Below are positions 33,100 to 44,274 of a stretch of 64,000 nt of DNA, one piece after another. A program made the position numbers and the translations under genes. A model generated the notes under the pieces. That model was not told the origin of the DNA. It did not search any database and was given only the letters and a program-made list of their open reading frames with translations. This DNA is from Ancistrus triradiatus. Its lineage: Eukaryota > Chordata > Actinopteri > Siluriformes > Loricariidae. Location of the stretch: positions 248,001-312,000 of the forward strand of contig JAJAGP010000435.1 in NCBI GenBank assembly GCA_025084515.1. The letters are read 5' to 3'. The stretch's first letter is position 1; each line of letters begins with the position of its first letter.

Positions 33100-35735
33100 T
33101 CTTTTACACAGGGACCCAAGTACATTTCAGAAGACTGGGAAGGGGTTAAGGGTTCTAAGGTTGGCACAGAGTTCTATATCCATTTAACAAAACTGGCAAA
33201 GGGTTCAGAGATTGGTGCAGGTCATAAACATGTTTCAGAAGGCTGCTAAAAGGTTCTGAGGTTAGCACAGAATTTTAAATATGCTTGAGAAAACAGGTAA
33301 ACAGTTTTGAGGTTGGCAGATGGTTCTAAAGCCATTACAGAAGACTGGCAAAGGGTTTTGAGGTTGGAACAAGGCTTTTAGAGATGTTTTAGAAGACAGG
33401 CAAAGGGGTTTGAAGTTGGCAATGGGTTCTATATCCATTTCAGAAGATTTGGAAAGGGTTTGAGGTTGGCACTAGGTCTCGAATACATTTCATAAAGTGA
33501 GTAAATGGGTTATGAGGTTGGCACAGGGTTCTAAATATGTTCCACAAGAGTGGGAAAGGGTTATGAGGTTAGCACAGGGTTCTAAATATGTTCAATAAGA
33601 GTGGGAAAGAGTTATGAGGTTGGCACAGGGTTCTAAATATGTTCCACAAGAGTGGGAAAGAGTTATGAGGTTGGCACAGGGTTCTAAATATGTCCTGTAA
33701 GAGTGGGAAGGGTTTTTAGGTTTTCAAAGGGTTCTATATCCATGTGATAAAATGGGGAAAGGGTTCAGAGATTGGCGCAGGTCATAAATGTGTTTTAGAA
33801 GACTGCTAAAAGGTTTTGATGTTGGCACAGAGTTTTAAATATGCTTGAGAAAACAGGGAAAGGGTTCTGAGGTTGGCACAGTGTTCTAAATCCATTTCAG
33901 AAGACTAGGAAAGGGTTTTGAGAGTGGCCCAGGCTTTTAAATACATTCCAGAAGACCTGAAAACGGTTTTGAGGGTGGCAGATGGTTCTAAAGCCATTTA
34001 CAGAAGACTGGTAAAGGGTTTTGTGGTTGGCATAGGGGTTTAAAGATGTTTTAGAAGACAGGCAAAGGGGTTTGAGGTTGGCAATGGGTTCTATATCCAT
34101 TACAGAAGACTGGAAAAGGGTTTTGAGGTTGGCACAGGGTTATAAATCTATTTCAGAAGACTAGGAAAGAGGTTTGAGGTTGGCACAGGGTTATAAATGC
34201 ATTTCAGAAGACTGGTAAAGGGTTTTGAGGTGGGCAATAGGTCTCAAATACATTTCATAAAGTGAGTAAAGGGTTATGAGGTTGGCACAGGGTTCTAAAT
34301 ATGTTCCACAAGAGTGGGAAAGGGTAATGAGGTTGGCACAGGGTTCTAAATATGTTCAATAACAGTGGAAAAGGGTTATGAGGTTAGCACAGGGTTCTAA
34401 ATATGTCCTGTAAGAGTGGGAAGGGTTTTTAGGTTGGCAAAGGGTTCTATATCCATGTGATAAAATGGGGAAAGGGTTCAGAGATTGGCACAGATCATAA
34501 ATGTGTTTCAGAAGACTTCTAAAAGGTTTTGATGTTGGCACAGAGTTTTAAATATGCTTGAGATAATAGGGAAAGGGTTCTGAGGTTGGCACAGTGTTCT
34601 AAATCCATTTCAGAAGACTGGGAAAGGGGTTTGAGGTTGGCACAGGGTTATACATCTATTTCAGTAGACTGGTAAAGGGTTTTGAGGTTGGCACTAGGTC
34701 TCAAATACACTTCATAAAGTGAGTAAAGGGTTATGAGGTTGGCACAGGATTCTATATATGTTCAATAAGAGTGGGAAAGGGTTATGAGGTTGGCACAGGG
34801 TTCTACATGCATTTCAGAAGACTGAGTTTTGAGGTTGGCACTAGGTCTCAAATACATCTCATAAAGTGAGTAAAGGGTTATGAGGTTGGCATAGGGTTAT
34901 AAATGCATTTCAGAAGTCTGGTAAAGGGTTATGAGGTTGGCATAGGGTTCTAAATGCATTTCAGAAGTCTGGTAAAGGGTTTTGAGGTTGGCACAAGGTC
35001 CTTAATACATTTTATAAAATGGGTAAATGGTTATGAGGTTAGAACAGGGTTCTAAATATGTTTCATAAGAGTGGGAAAGAGTTTTGAGGTTGGCACAGGG
35101 TTATAAATGGGTTTCAAAAGAACGGTAATGGGTTTTGAGTTTGGCACAGAGTTCTAAATCAATTTCTGGAGACCAGTAAAGGGTTTTGAGATTGGCACAG
35201 GGTCCTAAATCCATTTCAGAAGACTAGTAAAGGGTTTTTTAGGTTGGCATATGGTTATAAATCAATTTCAGAAGACTGGGAAAAGGTTCTGAGGTTGGCC
35301 CGGGGTTCTACATCCATTTCAGAAGATCAGTAAAAAGCTGAGACTAGCACGGAGTTTTAAATACAATTTCAGAGGAAGGGGAAAGAGTTTAGAGATCGGC
35401 ACAAGGTCTATATATGACTCAGAAGACAGGTAAAGGTTTTTTTAATGTGTCACATGGTTCCATTTCAGAAGACTAGGAAAGAGTTTTGAGATTGGCGCAG
35501 GGTTCCAAATCCTTTTCAGAAGACCAGAAAAGGGTTTTGAGGCTGGCACAGTTTTACATACATTTCAGAAGACTGGGAAATGGTTTTGAGGTTGGCATGG
35601 GGATGTAAATAAGTTACAGAAGACTGCTAATGGGTTTTGAGTTTGGCCCAGGGTCCTAAATCCATTTCAAAAGACTAGTAAAGGGTTTTGAGCTTGGCCC
35701 AGGGTTTTAAATGTTTCAGAATACTGGTAAAGGGT
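33100..35735. repeat. 51-bp minisatellite, block 3, with higher-order units
   Basis: About 2.6 kb of 51-bp units (for example TTCAGAAG starts at 34152 and 34203). Several unit subtypes are ordered: AATATGTTCCACAAGAGTGG, TGTCCTGTAAGAGTGGGAAG, GGGTTCAGAGATTGG-GCAGG and ATATGCTTGAGAAAACAGGG. GGGTTCAGAGATTGG begins at 33201, 33761 and 34474, and TGTCCTGTAAGAG at 33691 and 34404, giving higher-order periods of about 560 (11 units) and 713 (14 units). Minus-strand frames such as 33897-34100 are readings through the repeat. Confidence 0.95.
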
Positions 35736-35965
35736 TTAGATCACTGCCACCTACAATGGATTTAATTTGGTTTATTTTGAAAATTATCTGATGCAAACAT
35801 GATCCTTGTGGAATCAAAAGGTACAGTTTCTGTTATTCTCCCTGGTAACAATCGACAGAGATTTAGCATTTTTCCTGCTATGCCACACGACTTCATAAAT
35901 AAAGCTTTGACAGCACACAATTAAATGAAATCAGGCAGCAGGCAGTAAAGATGGAAATGTAACGA

Positions 35966-35968
<3 letters not shown>

Positions 35969-36026
<58 letters not shown>
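35969..36026. repeat. (TG)n(GA)n microsatellite
   Basis: About 16 TG units change directly to about 12 GA units. The cysteine/valine-rich open frames across it come only from the dinucleotide repeat. Confidence 0.95.
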
Positions 36027-36156
36027 TTTTTCTGCAAGTGAGATTTTCAGCAAAGGTGTAATTAGAGGTTTGAATGACAGCTGCCCAGCTCAAGGTGCCA
36101 ATAATATGATTACAGACACACTCTCTCGGCTCACTCTGGTAATAATGGCATAGGCA

Positions 36157-36160
<4 letters not shown>

Positions 36161-36231
<71 letters not shown>

Positions 36232-36241
36232 AGAGAGAGAG
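36161..36241. repeat. (CA)n(GA)n microsatellite
   Basis: About 34 CA units followed by GA units, 135 bases from the (TG)n(GA)n tract. Confidence 0.95.
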
Positions 36242-36654
36242 CTCTGCAGGGTTCACACCTGCCAGTCAGAAATCTCCACACTGACAGAGTCACTGCCAGA
36301 TTCACCTGCACTACGGCAAACACTACGGCACTAATACACTCGCAGCAGGAGTGCAGGAGGAGTGGCGCAGGTATTTGTACAGACGGGTGCTGCAATCAGC
36401 ATAACTCCATCTGGAAAAACAGTTTGGGTCATAAATATCCAGCCAGGAGGAGCCTAAATTCAGTACATCTCCTTGGAAAGCTCCTACCTCGTTCCAGCAT
36501 CAGCCTACCTAACTAACATACATCTTATAACCTTATCTGATTGGTCCTCCTGGTCTGCATACTGGGCGGAGCCTCGTCATGTGTCTTCTTACTCACATCT
36601 ACTATCTTTTGTACGTGTCTAGAAGTACGTTGTTGCCAAAGCTTATAAGATTCA

Positions 36655-36960
36655 TAGTCAGCAGGATAACGACCTAAACACACGTCAAAACTATGCACCA
36701 TATACTCGAAGTCCTAAGAAGTGCCGACCTAATCCCTGAAGAGCATTTATGGGGGCACTTGAAGACAGAAAACCGAGCAGTAGCATCACAAGTCGCTCTT
36801 TGGAATCATGACATGGATCATCAGATTTTCCACAAACTTCCATCCATGCAGCTCAAGGCTTTACAGAAAAGAGGAGAACATGCCAAACACGAATCGATTC
36901 ATTATTACAGGATTCTGTTTCAAAGATACTTTATACTCAACTTGTTGCACTGATATGATG
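36655..36960 (+). pseudogene. Tc1-type transposase C-terminal remnant
   Basis: Two frames give the end of a Tc1 transposase. The first, near 36660, reads QDNDLNTRQNY (second catalytic Asp; family QDNDPKHT). The second, from about 36727, reads DLIPEEHLWGHLKTENRAV (family DLNPIEHLW, catalytic Glu retained), then ASQVALWNHDMDHQIFHKLP and a C-terminal KRGEHAKH. About 40 residues between the Asp and Glu regions are shortened. The HLWGHLKTE form differs from family A (HLWRELK) and from the 52-kb copy (VLWHDLK), so it is a separate lineage. Terminal repeats were not found. Confidence 0.7.
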
Positions 36961-37436
36961 ATAGGAAACACATTATTAAATGTCGTGGAAACTGCAAAAT
37001 AGAAGCATTTTCCATAGTGCACTCATTGGGTAACGGGGGATCTGGTTCCTACTCACAGAGAACACAGGGTGCTGGCTGCACCTCATGGACCCTCATGACC
37101 CTGTCTGGGCAAATCAGGGTAAAATGTGGAGGGGAAACTAGAAAATAAATCAAAAATTAATACACAGTAGTAAAATGAACTGCGAAAAATGCGTTGAAAT
37201 GTACATAACATAAATACATAAATTAAAAACTGGAAAGAAAACTAAAAATTATAAAGAATTTTTTTTTTTTTTTTACATATTATTGCATGAAGGATGATCA
37301 TGTCAAGACTTTTGATTTAGTTAAAATGACAGGTTTCCAACATTTTCCTTAAACCTGCTTTCACACTTTTTTACATACACTTTTGGCCCCAGTTGGATAA
37401 CGGGGGATCTGGTGTCCAGTCCTGTAATGGACTAAA

Positions 37437-37665
37437 CAATAACTTTGGCACAGTGGTTAGCGCTGGACCAGGAGTTTGCATGTTCTCCATGTCTTTGTGG
37501 GTTCCATTTGGGTACTCCGGTGTCCTCAAACAGGCAAAGACGTTCTATATGTCAGTCAGAGTCTCTTAAGTGTGTATGTTTGTCCTGAGATGGTTGGTTC
37601 TGGCCTTGGATTAAGCGGGTATGAAAATGAATGTATGAATAATAAGTATAATATATCGTTAAAAC
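37437..37665 (+). mobile_element. DANA/Mermaid-type SINE, decayed
   Basis: Head GGCACAGTGGTTAGCGCTGG is followed by the hallmark GGAGTTTGCATGTTCTCCAT, GTGGGTTCCATTTGGGTACT, CCGGTGTCCTCAAACAG, and a 3' part ending GGATTAAGCGGGTATGAAAA TGAATG. This order is that of the tRNA-derived DANA/Mermaid family in teleosts. Deletions remove part of the head after the A box. Confidence 0.75.
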
Positions 37666-38094
37666 TATAATAACTTTGTCAGTTGCTCTAATGAAATTCC
37701 CTTCTGATCTGGGCCGCGAGCGTCCTCACGTCACCTCATTTTTCTAACCCCTTGCACCTCTTCTTGTGGAAGAAGAGCTTTGCAATTACAAGAGGAGCGC
37801 TTACCGACCCAATCATGCTAGTTTCGACATTTAAGATATGGGCATTGACCCTCTGTCACTGCCAGACTTTTAATTAACTCAGTAAACTGTCTTTGAAAGA
37901 GGATTAAATTACTGCCGGGCCAGACGGAGCAGATGCACATGTTCGGTTTCATGGAGAGAGAAGTTGGAGTACGGTTCTTTAAGAGCATTGTCAGGGTGGG
38001 TTTGATTAAAGAAAAAAAACCCAACAGCTGTTTCGGTGTGATCATTAAGAGGACAGAAAAACCTACAATGGATTCTTTCTGATGGAACATGTAG

Positions 38095-38245
38095 TCATTG
38101 AAGAGATGCCATTATCCAGAGCGACTTGGTAGAGATACAGCCTTACACTCAAAGAAATTTTTGGCTCAGGAAGGTGGGATTTGAACCCTGGACCTTCACA
38201 TCTATAGTCCAGTATCATAACGTCTAGACCATCGGCGGTAGAGCT
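38095..38245 (-). mobile_element. V-SINE-like SINE, 3'-decayed copy
   Basis: Minus strand: B box GGTTCAAATCCCACC, upstream TACTGGACTATAGATGTGAA, and tail AGTCGCTCTGGATAATGGCA. The order matches the full copy at 44076-44274, with a diverged body. Confidence 0.75.
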
Positions 38246-38442
38246 CCTAGGATGCCACATTTCCATCACATTTCCACCAAAGTCAAGTTGTTTATTTAAA
38301 AATGGAGGCATCTAGGAGCAATAGCTCGAACCTTACTCATCACTTTTGCATGGTGAGTGGTGTAAAGCACACCAACGCTGGACCTGAAGGAGGTTATTAG
38401 ATGCCAGGAGAAGTCCTGTATGAATACTGATTGCCAAAAATG

Positions 38443-38781
38443 CAGCACTGTGCAAAAGTCTGAAGACACCGTTAACTAATAAGAAAATAGATTAAATGTG
38501 TAGGCTGTGTTTAAAAAAATCTGAAAAAGCACCTTTTCCTTACACTCGAGCTTCATCTTCCTTCTACAGTCTGAAAAAGCTTGATGAGGAACGGTCTTTT
38601 TAGAAGGGTAGCTTCCAAGAAACCACTTTTTTTTTTTTTTTTTAAGAATGGGAACAGGGTGAAAAGGCTAAGGTGTGCTAAAGCTCATAAAAATTGGGTT
38701 GAAGATCAGTGGGAAAGAGGATTATATGGTGAATCCAAGTCAAAATTTCGAATGGTGGTCTAAGACTTTTGCACAGTACTG
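38443..38781 (+). mobile_element. Tc1-type deletion derivative (MITE), 339 bp
   Basis: Left end CAGCACTGTGCAAAAGTCTG; right end GACTTTTGCACAGTACTG followed by TA. The interior keeps one transposase stretch on the plus strand: GNRVKRLRCAKAHKNWVEDQ followed by a region aligned with WSDESKF (here ESKSKF), preceded by RVASKKPLF. That covers only the segment just before and around the first catalytic Asp. It is the same retained segment, with the same terminal repeats, as in the element at 5501-7825, so both descend from one internally deleted form. Confidence 0.8.
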
Positions 38782-38954
38782 TATATATAAAGAGGAGTTG
38801 CTTAACAGAGGGACAAGAACTTATATTTGGAGGGGCTTTCACTGGGGTAATGAAGTGTGAATAATTAAGCGTTTTCTTATTCCTGACAAGTCTATGCATG
38901 TCTATATAATAAAAAAAAATGTAAAAGAACTTAAAACGTTCCTAACAAAGCGAG

Positions 38955-40325
38955 CACTACCAATTCATTTTTAACATTACGTAATATCGCTAAACTTAGA
39001 AATATCCTCTTTTTTAGTGATGCAGAAAAACTTGTTCATGCGTTTATAACCTCAAGGTTGGATTACTGTAACGCCTTACTTACTGGATGCTCTAGTAAAT
39101 CTATAAATAAACTTCAGTTAGTTCAGAATGCAGCTGCCCGAGTGCTAACTCGAACTAGAAAATTTGTCATATCACTCCTAGTTATATCATCACTGCACTG
39201 GTTAACAGTAAATTCCGCATGATTACAAAAAAAACTTTCTTATAACTGAGAAAGCTCTAATGGCCTGGCCCCAATTATCTGAGTGACCTCTAGAGTTGTA
39301 CATCCCAACTCGTATACTCGTTTCACAGGGTGCGGGACTTTTAGTTCCTAGAATAAAAAAAAGTCACAGCCGGGGAAAGGCTTTCTCATACATGGCCCCC
39401 CAACATGGAAATAAACTTACCACTTTCGTTCGAGATTCAGACACCCTCCAAAGTTTTAAGTCTAGGCTAAAGACATACCTATTTACACAGGCTTTTGACT
39501 AGATTTAGACCAGGATGCAGGGCTTTGGTCACTGAGTCTGGAGTCATGTCTGGCCTGCCTGCCTTGTCCATTAACCGGGAGTGTCGAGTGGGCGGTCTGG
39601 CTGAACTGGGCTTCGGTCCTCGTGATCTTGACTCGTGCATCCTTGCCTTAGACTAAGGGCAGAGCTGGGGGTTCATAGTCAAAGACTCTTATGGTGATCT
39701 GAGACGTTGGGTTGCTGTCTTCTGTCTCCCGTGGGGTTGCCAATGTTTCGTGTGATCCCTCTTGGCTGTGTTTCCTACCAGTTCTCCACTTTCTAGCTTT
39801 GCTGCTATAGCTAATGCTGCTGGGATCTCATGCTACACATGGCATCTGTGATTGTTAATAGACACTGTGCTCTTAATCAATAACTAATTACATTTTCTGT
39901 TTTCTCTCAGAGCTGTGTTCCAGTACCTGTTCCAGTACCAGTTCCAGCCCCACACATGATGTTCATCCGCTTCAGCTTCACTCAAGCTGCTTCCGTCATC
40001 AGCTCCAGCCCAACCATACTCGGGCCACTTAATGCCGATGTGCATATTTTACATTTTATTTGAAGTATGAATCCATGACTTTAGTTTCGTTCTTAGATTT
40101 ATCATCTACGCCGCCCAAGGAGGTTGGGTCCCTTTTTGAGTCTTGGTCCTCCCAAGGTTTCTTCCTCATAACACTTAGGGAGTTTTTCCTTGCCACTGTC
40201 GCCCTAGGCTTGCTCAATTTGGGATTGGACGTAGTTATTAGGAGATAATCTACTTGTAAAGTTGCTTGGAGGGACCCAAATGCTCTTGATTAAAAAGCGC
40301 ATATAATAAATCTGAATTGACTTGA
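38955..40325 (+). mobile_element. L2-clade LINE, 3' portion with RT C-terminus
   Basis: 5'-truncated non-LTR retrotransposon of about 1.4 kb. It keeps the last part of the reverse-transcriptase ORF (38970-39505) and the long 3' tail (about 39506-40325), which matches the tails at 150-378 and 20283-20440. It ends near CTGAATTGACTTGACTTGA. It is a dead copy with stops and frameshifts. Confidence 0.85.
38970..39505 (+). pseudogene. L2 reverse-transcriptase C-terminal fragment
   Basis: An open stretch of about 82 codons reads FLTLRNIAKLRNILFFSDAE, KLVHAFITSRLDYCNALLTG, INKLQLVQNAAARVLTRTRK and SLHWLTV, the region after the polymerase active site in L2-type LINEs. It then hits a stop at GCATGA near 39222 and a frame change. 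A second open piece at 39296-39502 continues with GAGLLVPRIKKS, RGKAFSYMAP and DTLQSFKSRLKTYLFTQAFD, the expected C-terminus. The catalytic YADD box lies upstream and is absent. Confidence 0.88.
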
Positions 40326-41274
40326 CTTGAATTTACTCTGGCGAAAAAAAAAAGTAAAAATCTATTACTAATCTCTTTCATGCCGGTTAAATGACAATTA
40401 ATGTTAAAATGTAAAAATAACAACAATAACAGCACATGTATAACCAGAGCCTCAACCTGCATCATCACCACCCATTCAAAATCAGTAGTCACAATGAAAC
40501 AATCACAGGCTGCATTTTTTCCTCCATCTTTACTTCCTACGGTAAATGTCATCACTCAGAGAAAACGGCCAGGCGCAATCCAAAAACTAAACGCTCCACT
40601 CCATCTGCGGAGAAACGACGCCAGGCGATTAGCACGAACGCTAATACACCTGATCGATGGCGTCCTTCGTTGCGCGGCGTTCTACCAAAACCGGGTATAA
40701 ACATTCACGACCCGCAGCAATAGCCATCACGGTAGCATATGGCTAATAAACCTGACACCCACACCCAGACGATGAGGTGGTTCAGGGTCACACAAAGACA
40801 GTGATAATTTGAAGGAATTATGGCAAACAAACGACCAGAAAACCAAACAGAAGGCATATGGTTCCAAAAAAAAATCACCCAACACCACATAGAAACCTAA
40901 ACATGCCCCAAAAGGTATAGAAAAAAACAATAGTAGTAGTGTAGATTCATTCAGGTGTTTCTGTTTTTTAAATTAAATCAATACGCCCCACCAAATGTTA
41001 CTTGTGAGTCCGAATAACAATTTTGCATATAAATGAATGTATTACAAAATAAACTATTAGCATTTAATAAAAAACTGCAGAACATTTACAAAAAGAAAAA
41101 AATAAAAACATTCATTCTGAATTAATTTTTGTTTGTTTTAATAAATAAATAATTAATTAATTTAAAAAATTTAAAGCAAAACAATAAAACATTAGTTATG
41201 CTTGTTTAGTAGGCATATTTAGTATGAGTATCTAATCTACATTTTTTTCTTTATTTCGGGTTTATTCTGTTGTT
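40326..41274. other. No gene seen
   Basis: 40400-40730 is balanced, low-copy and overlaps frames on both strands without domains. 40930-41270 is AT-rich. Confidence 0.35.
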
Positions 41275-42444
41275 CAGTGGCTGACAAAATTATTGGTCAG
41301 CCACTGACTGTTGCAAGTTCTCCTCTTAGAAAGATGAGAGAGGTTCTGTAATTTTATTTCATAGGGCACTTCAACTATGAGAGACAAAAATGAGGCAAAA
41401 ATCAGGAAATCACGTAGGATTTCTTAATTTAATTTTAAATATGGGAAAATAATATTTTGGTCACCCACAAACAAGCAGATTTTCTGGCTCTCACAGACCT
41501 GAACTTCTTTAAGAAAGCCTCTTCTGTCCTCCCTATTACCTGTTTAATGCACCTGTTTGACCTCGTTACCTGTATAAAAGACCACCTGTCCACAGCCTAA
41601 ACAGTTCAGACTCCAAACGCAACCATGGCCAAAGACCAAAGAGTGTTGAGGACACAGAAGGAAAACTGTAGAACTGCACCAGGGGCTGGGAAGAGTGAAT
41701 CTACAATATGCAAGCAGGTGGTGTGAATAATCAACTGTGGGGAGGAATTGTAAGAAAATGGAAGACATACAAGACCACTGAGATCTCCCTGGATCCTGGG
41801 GCTCCATCATGCTTTGGCTGGTTTTCTGCAGAGGGGACAGGACGATGATCCGTGTTAAGAGAAGAACGGGGCCACGTATGTGAGATTGTAAGCCAAAACT
41901 TTCCTTCTATCAGTGAGAGTGAACATGGAACGTGGCTGGTCTTTCTAGCATGACAGTGATCCCAAACACACCGCTCGGGGGAGGAAACGAAGGAAGTGGC
42001 TCGTTTAAAAAACCATTTCAAGGTCCTGGTGGGAAGTGGCCGAGCAAGTCTGCAGACCTCAACCCCTTAAAATTTGTGGAGGGAGTTGAAAGTCTGTGGT
42101 GCCCCAAAAACATCACTGCTCTAGAGGAGATCTGCATGGAGGAATGAGGCTAAAATACCAGCTACAGTTTGTGCCAACCTGGGAAGGACTTACAGGAAAC
42201 CGTTTGACCTCGTCATTCCACAAGGTTATGTACAAAGTATTGAGTTGAACTTGTGTATGACCCAAATACTTATTTTCACATAATCAATTCTTTAAAAAAT
42301 TCCTACAATGTGATTTTCTGGATTTTTTTTCATTTTGTCTCCATAGCTGGAAGTGACCTATGATGAAAACTACAGACCTATCTCATCTTTCTAAGAGGGA
42401 GAACTTCCATCAGGGGCTGAATAAATTACTTTTTTGGCTCAGTG
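41275..42444 (+). mobile_element. Tc1-type transposon family A, copy 3, heavily deleted
   Basis: Recognisable from end to end against copies 1 and 4, but only about 1,170 bp long. The left end TTCAGTGGCTGACAAAATTA and right end TTTTTGGCTCAGTG are both mutated. Losses are of two kinds: one large deletion of several hundred bases in the transposase near 41805, and a very high number of 1-3 base deletions throughout. It abuts a (TG)n tract at 42441. Confidence 0.9.
41625..42243 (+). pseudogene. Family-A Tc1 transposase, copy 3, remnant
   Basis: ATG at 41625-41627 begins MAKD (family MAKT), but single-base deletions break the frame within the first dozen codons. The middle, including the first catalytic Asp, is deleted. 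Recognisable DNA remains for the second Asp region (GACAGTGATCCCAAACACAC near 41954) and the Glu region (CTCAACCCCTTAAAATTTGT near 42059). It ends at TGA 42241-42243. Confidence 0.85.
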
Positions 42445-42553
42445 TGTGTGTGGTGTGTGTGTGTGTGTGTGGGTTGTGGGTGTGTATACCTATAGAGTAT
42501 AATTACACCACACCACACACACACACACACCACCCACACCACACATATCAACA
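42441..42553. repeat. (TG)n then (CA)n microsatellites
   Basis: TG-rich at 42441-42480 and CA-rich at 42512-42553, separated by about 30 bases. Together they form an imperfect inverted repeat able to fold back. Confidence 0.9.
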
Positions 42554-42984
42554 CACACTTTTTAAAATTAAAGCAAAGGCAATAAAATAAGTTATACTGT
42601 AGACTTTGCACCATTTATGTTCATCTACTTTTTTTCTTCTGTTATTAGTTTAGTCTTAGTTTTGATATATAAATCATAAAAATATTAAACGCAAACCAAG
42701 AATATAAAATATTTAAGGCAAAACCAATAAATTATACTTCTATAGTTGTACATTTATCATGAGCATTTATTTAATACTGCCAGAATTAAAGACATTTTCT
42801 TTATTTCTATTTTATGTTTAATTTTAATAAATACGTTAATTTTGAAGAGTACAGCCAAATAAATATCAGGTAATTATTTTTATATATTTTAATAGATTTT
42901 CTTGATTTATTATTTTAGTTTATATATATATATAATAATATTATATATAAATAAATAAATAAATAAATAATCTCCTGGTCAGAA
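42554..42984. other. AT-rich spacer
   Basis: Very AT-rich, with TATATA and (AAAT)n tracts near 42920-42970. No gene. Confidence 0.5.
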
Positions 42985-43150
42985 TTGAGGTGGGGGATCC
43001 GGAGCCTATATTGGAATTCACTGGGTGTAGGTAGAGGTACACCCTGTATGTCGCACTGTTCAGTACTTGCACCACCCGACCTTCACATTGCAGTGTTCGA
43101 ACCCAGGTTCTCTGGGATCACACCTCCACACCACAGCTGCTGTATGACCA
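42985..43150 (-). mobile_element. SINE fragment, decayed
   Basis: GGATCCGGAGCCTATATTGG and AGGTACACCCTGTATG are the complement of the common 3' body of DANA-type fish SINEs. TTCGAACCCAGGTTC near 43095 is the complement of a B-box-like sequence, giving a head on the right side and hence minus orientation. Confidence 0.55.
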
Positions 43151-43539
43151 TGTAATGACTCATATTAATAGACCATTTGTTTTTATGTACAGTACATGCT
43201 GTACACAGTTTGGCTCTAATCGGAGTCGTGCAAAGAAAAACAGACGGTTATGTTTTTATATCTTACACAACCAATAAATGTGTCAAATCCGATTTAATCC
43301 GTCTTTATTCTGCCAGGCTGGAACTGTTGGGAACCTTCGTAACGAGCTGGGATACGCAGAGAAAAGCTGATTCTCGTCACCCCTGAACGACCCTTGGACT
43401 AGTCGTGTTCCCACTGTACTCGGCGTGTTAATGCGAAGAGCTCCACGCCCACCTGAAAGGAATCAAGGCTAAAAAACTAATCTGAGAGCTAGGGTGATTT
43501 CTGAATTTGTTCCCGGTGCAATAAAACCCCGGTTCAGGA

Positions 43540-43905
43540 CATATCTGTATCTTCAGGGAGCTGTGAAAGCGATCGTGACTGAGCTGCGGCCGGAACGCCG
43601 CAGTGAATAAAATTGAAATAAATGAATAATCCTCGCTCCTGAATGGGCGCCAGGCTGAAATGAGGCTCAGAGGCGAAGGCGAGATAAGCAGGCCCTCCCT
43701 TCATGACCTTGCGCTAATTGGACAGGATTGATAGTGGCCCGTCTGCAGAGGAGCGCTCGGGTTGGCTGAGCTGATCGGGCCAAATTGGATGGGCAGTTAA
43801 CATTTGGAAGGCTATAATTAACCAGGGGACGGGGTAAAAACACAGATCCTCTGGCTGAGCTGCAGCTGTAAATTAACCGCCGGCCTCAAGCAACAGAAGA
43901 TCACG
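43540..43905. other. Low-copy island, candidate conserved noncoding element
   Basis: Repeat-free, GC-balanced sequence with GCGCTAATTGGACAGG, GGCTATAATTAACCAGG and TGTAAATTAACCGCCG, flanked by AT-rich DNA. It is among the strongest candidates in the window for conserved noncoding sequence because compositional contrast is sharp and no repeat explains it. Inference. Confidence 0.35.
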
Positions 43906-44075
43906 ACCTAACGGACGAATCGTTCCCCAAATGCGCATCTTAATTCTAATTCTACATAAAAAGTAAATACAATGAACGATTTATTAAGGTCAGCAATAAG
44001 GTGATCCCATCTTACTCCAGCTTTAAAAATCCATGCTTGCCAGGTCCTAGGTTTTCATGCGGAGTCGTCGTTAAT

Positions 44076-44274
44076 ACATTTACATTTACAGCATTTAGCA
44101 GACGCCCTTATCCAGAGCGACTTACAACTAACACAATCTTACAATCCAAGCAAATGTGGGTTAAGGGCCTTGCTCAAGGAGCCAACAGTGGCAGCTTGGC
44201 AGAGGTGGGATTTGAACCCTGGACCTTCTGGTCCATAGTCCAGTACCTTAACCACTAGGCCACCACAGTCCCTG
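44076..44274 (-). mobile_element. V-SINE-like SINE, full length
   Basis: Minus strand: A box region TGTGGTGGCCTAGTGGTTAA, B box GGTTCAAATCCCACC, body CTGCCACTGTTGGCTCCTTG then AGCAAGGCCCTTAACCC, and tail GTCGCTCTGGATAAGGGCGT followed by CTGCTAAATGC and repeated TGTAAA. The tail folds as GCTCT-GGATA-AGGGC, the stem-loop with GGATA loop recognised by UnaL2-type LINEs. It is the best-preserved of four copies and probably the most recent. Confidence 0.9.

Noticed and set aside
33897..34541. Minus-strand frames with repeated YQSS- and NPF-like words
   Set aside because: Readings through the 51-bp minisatellite; 51 is a multiple of three, so frames stay open by chance.
35893..36395. Cys/Val-repeat open frames
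   Set aside because: Direct translation of (CA)n/(TG)n tracts.
40436..40723. Overlapping open frames on both strands
   Set aside because: Three frames open over the same bases with unrelated proteins; nothing favours one.
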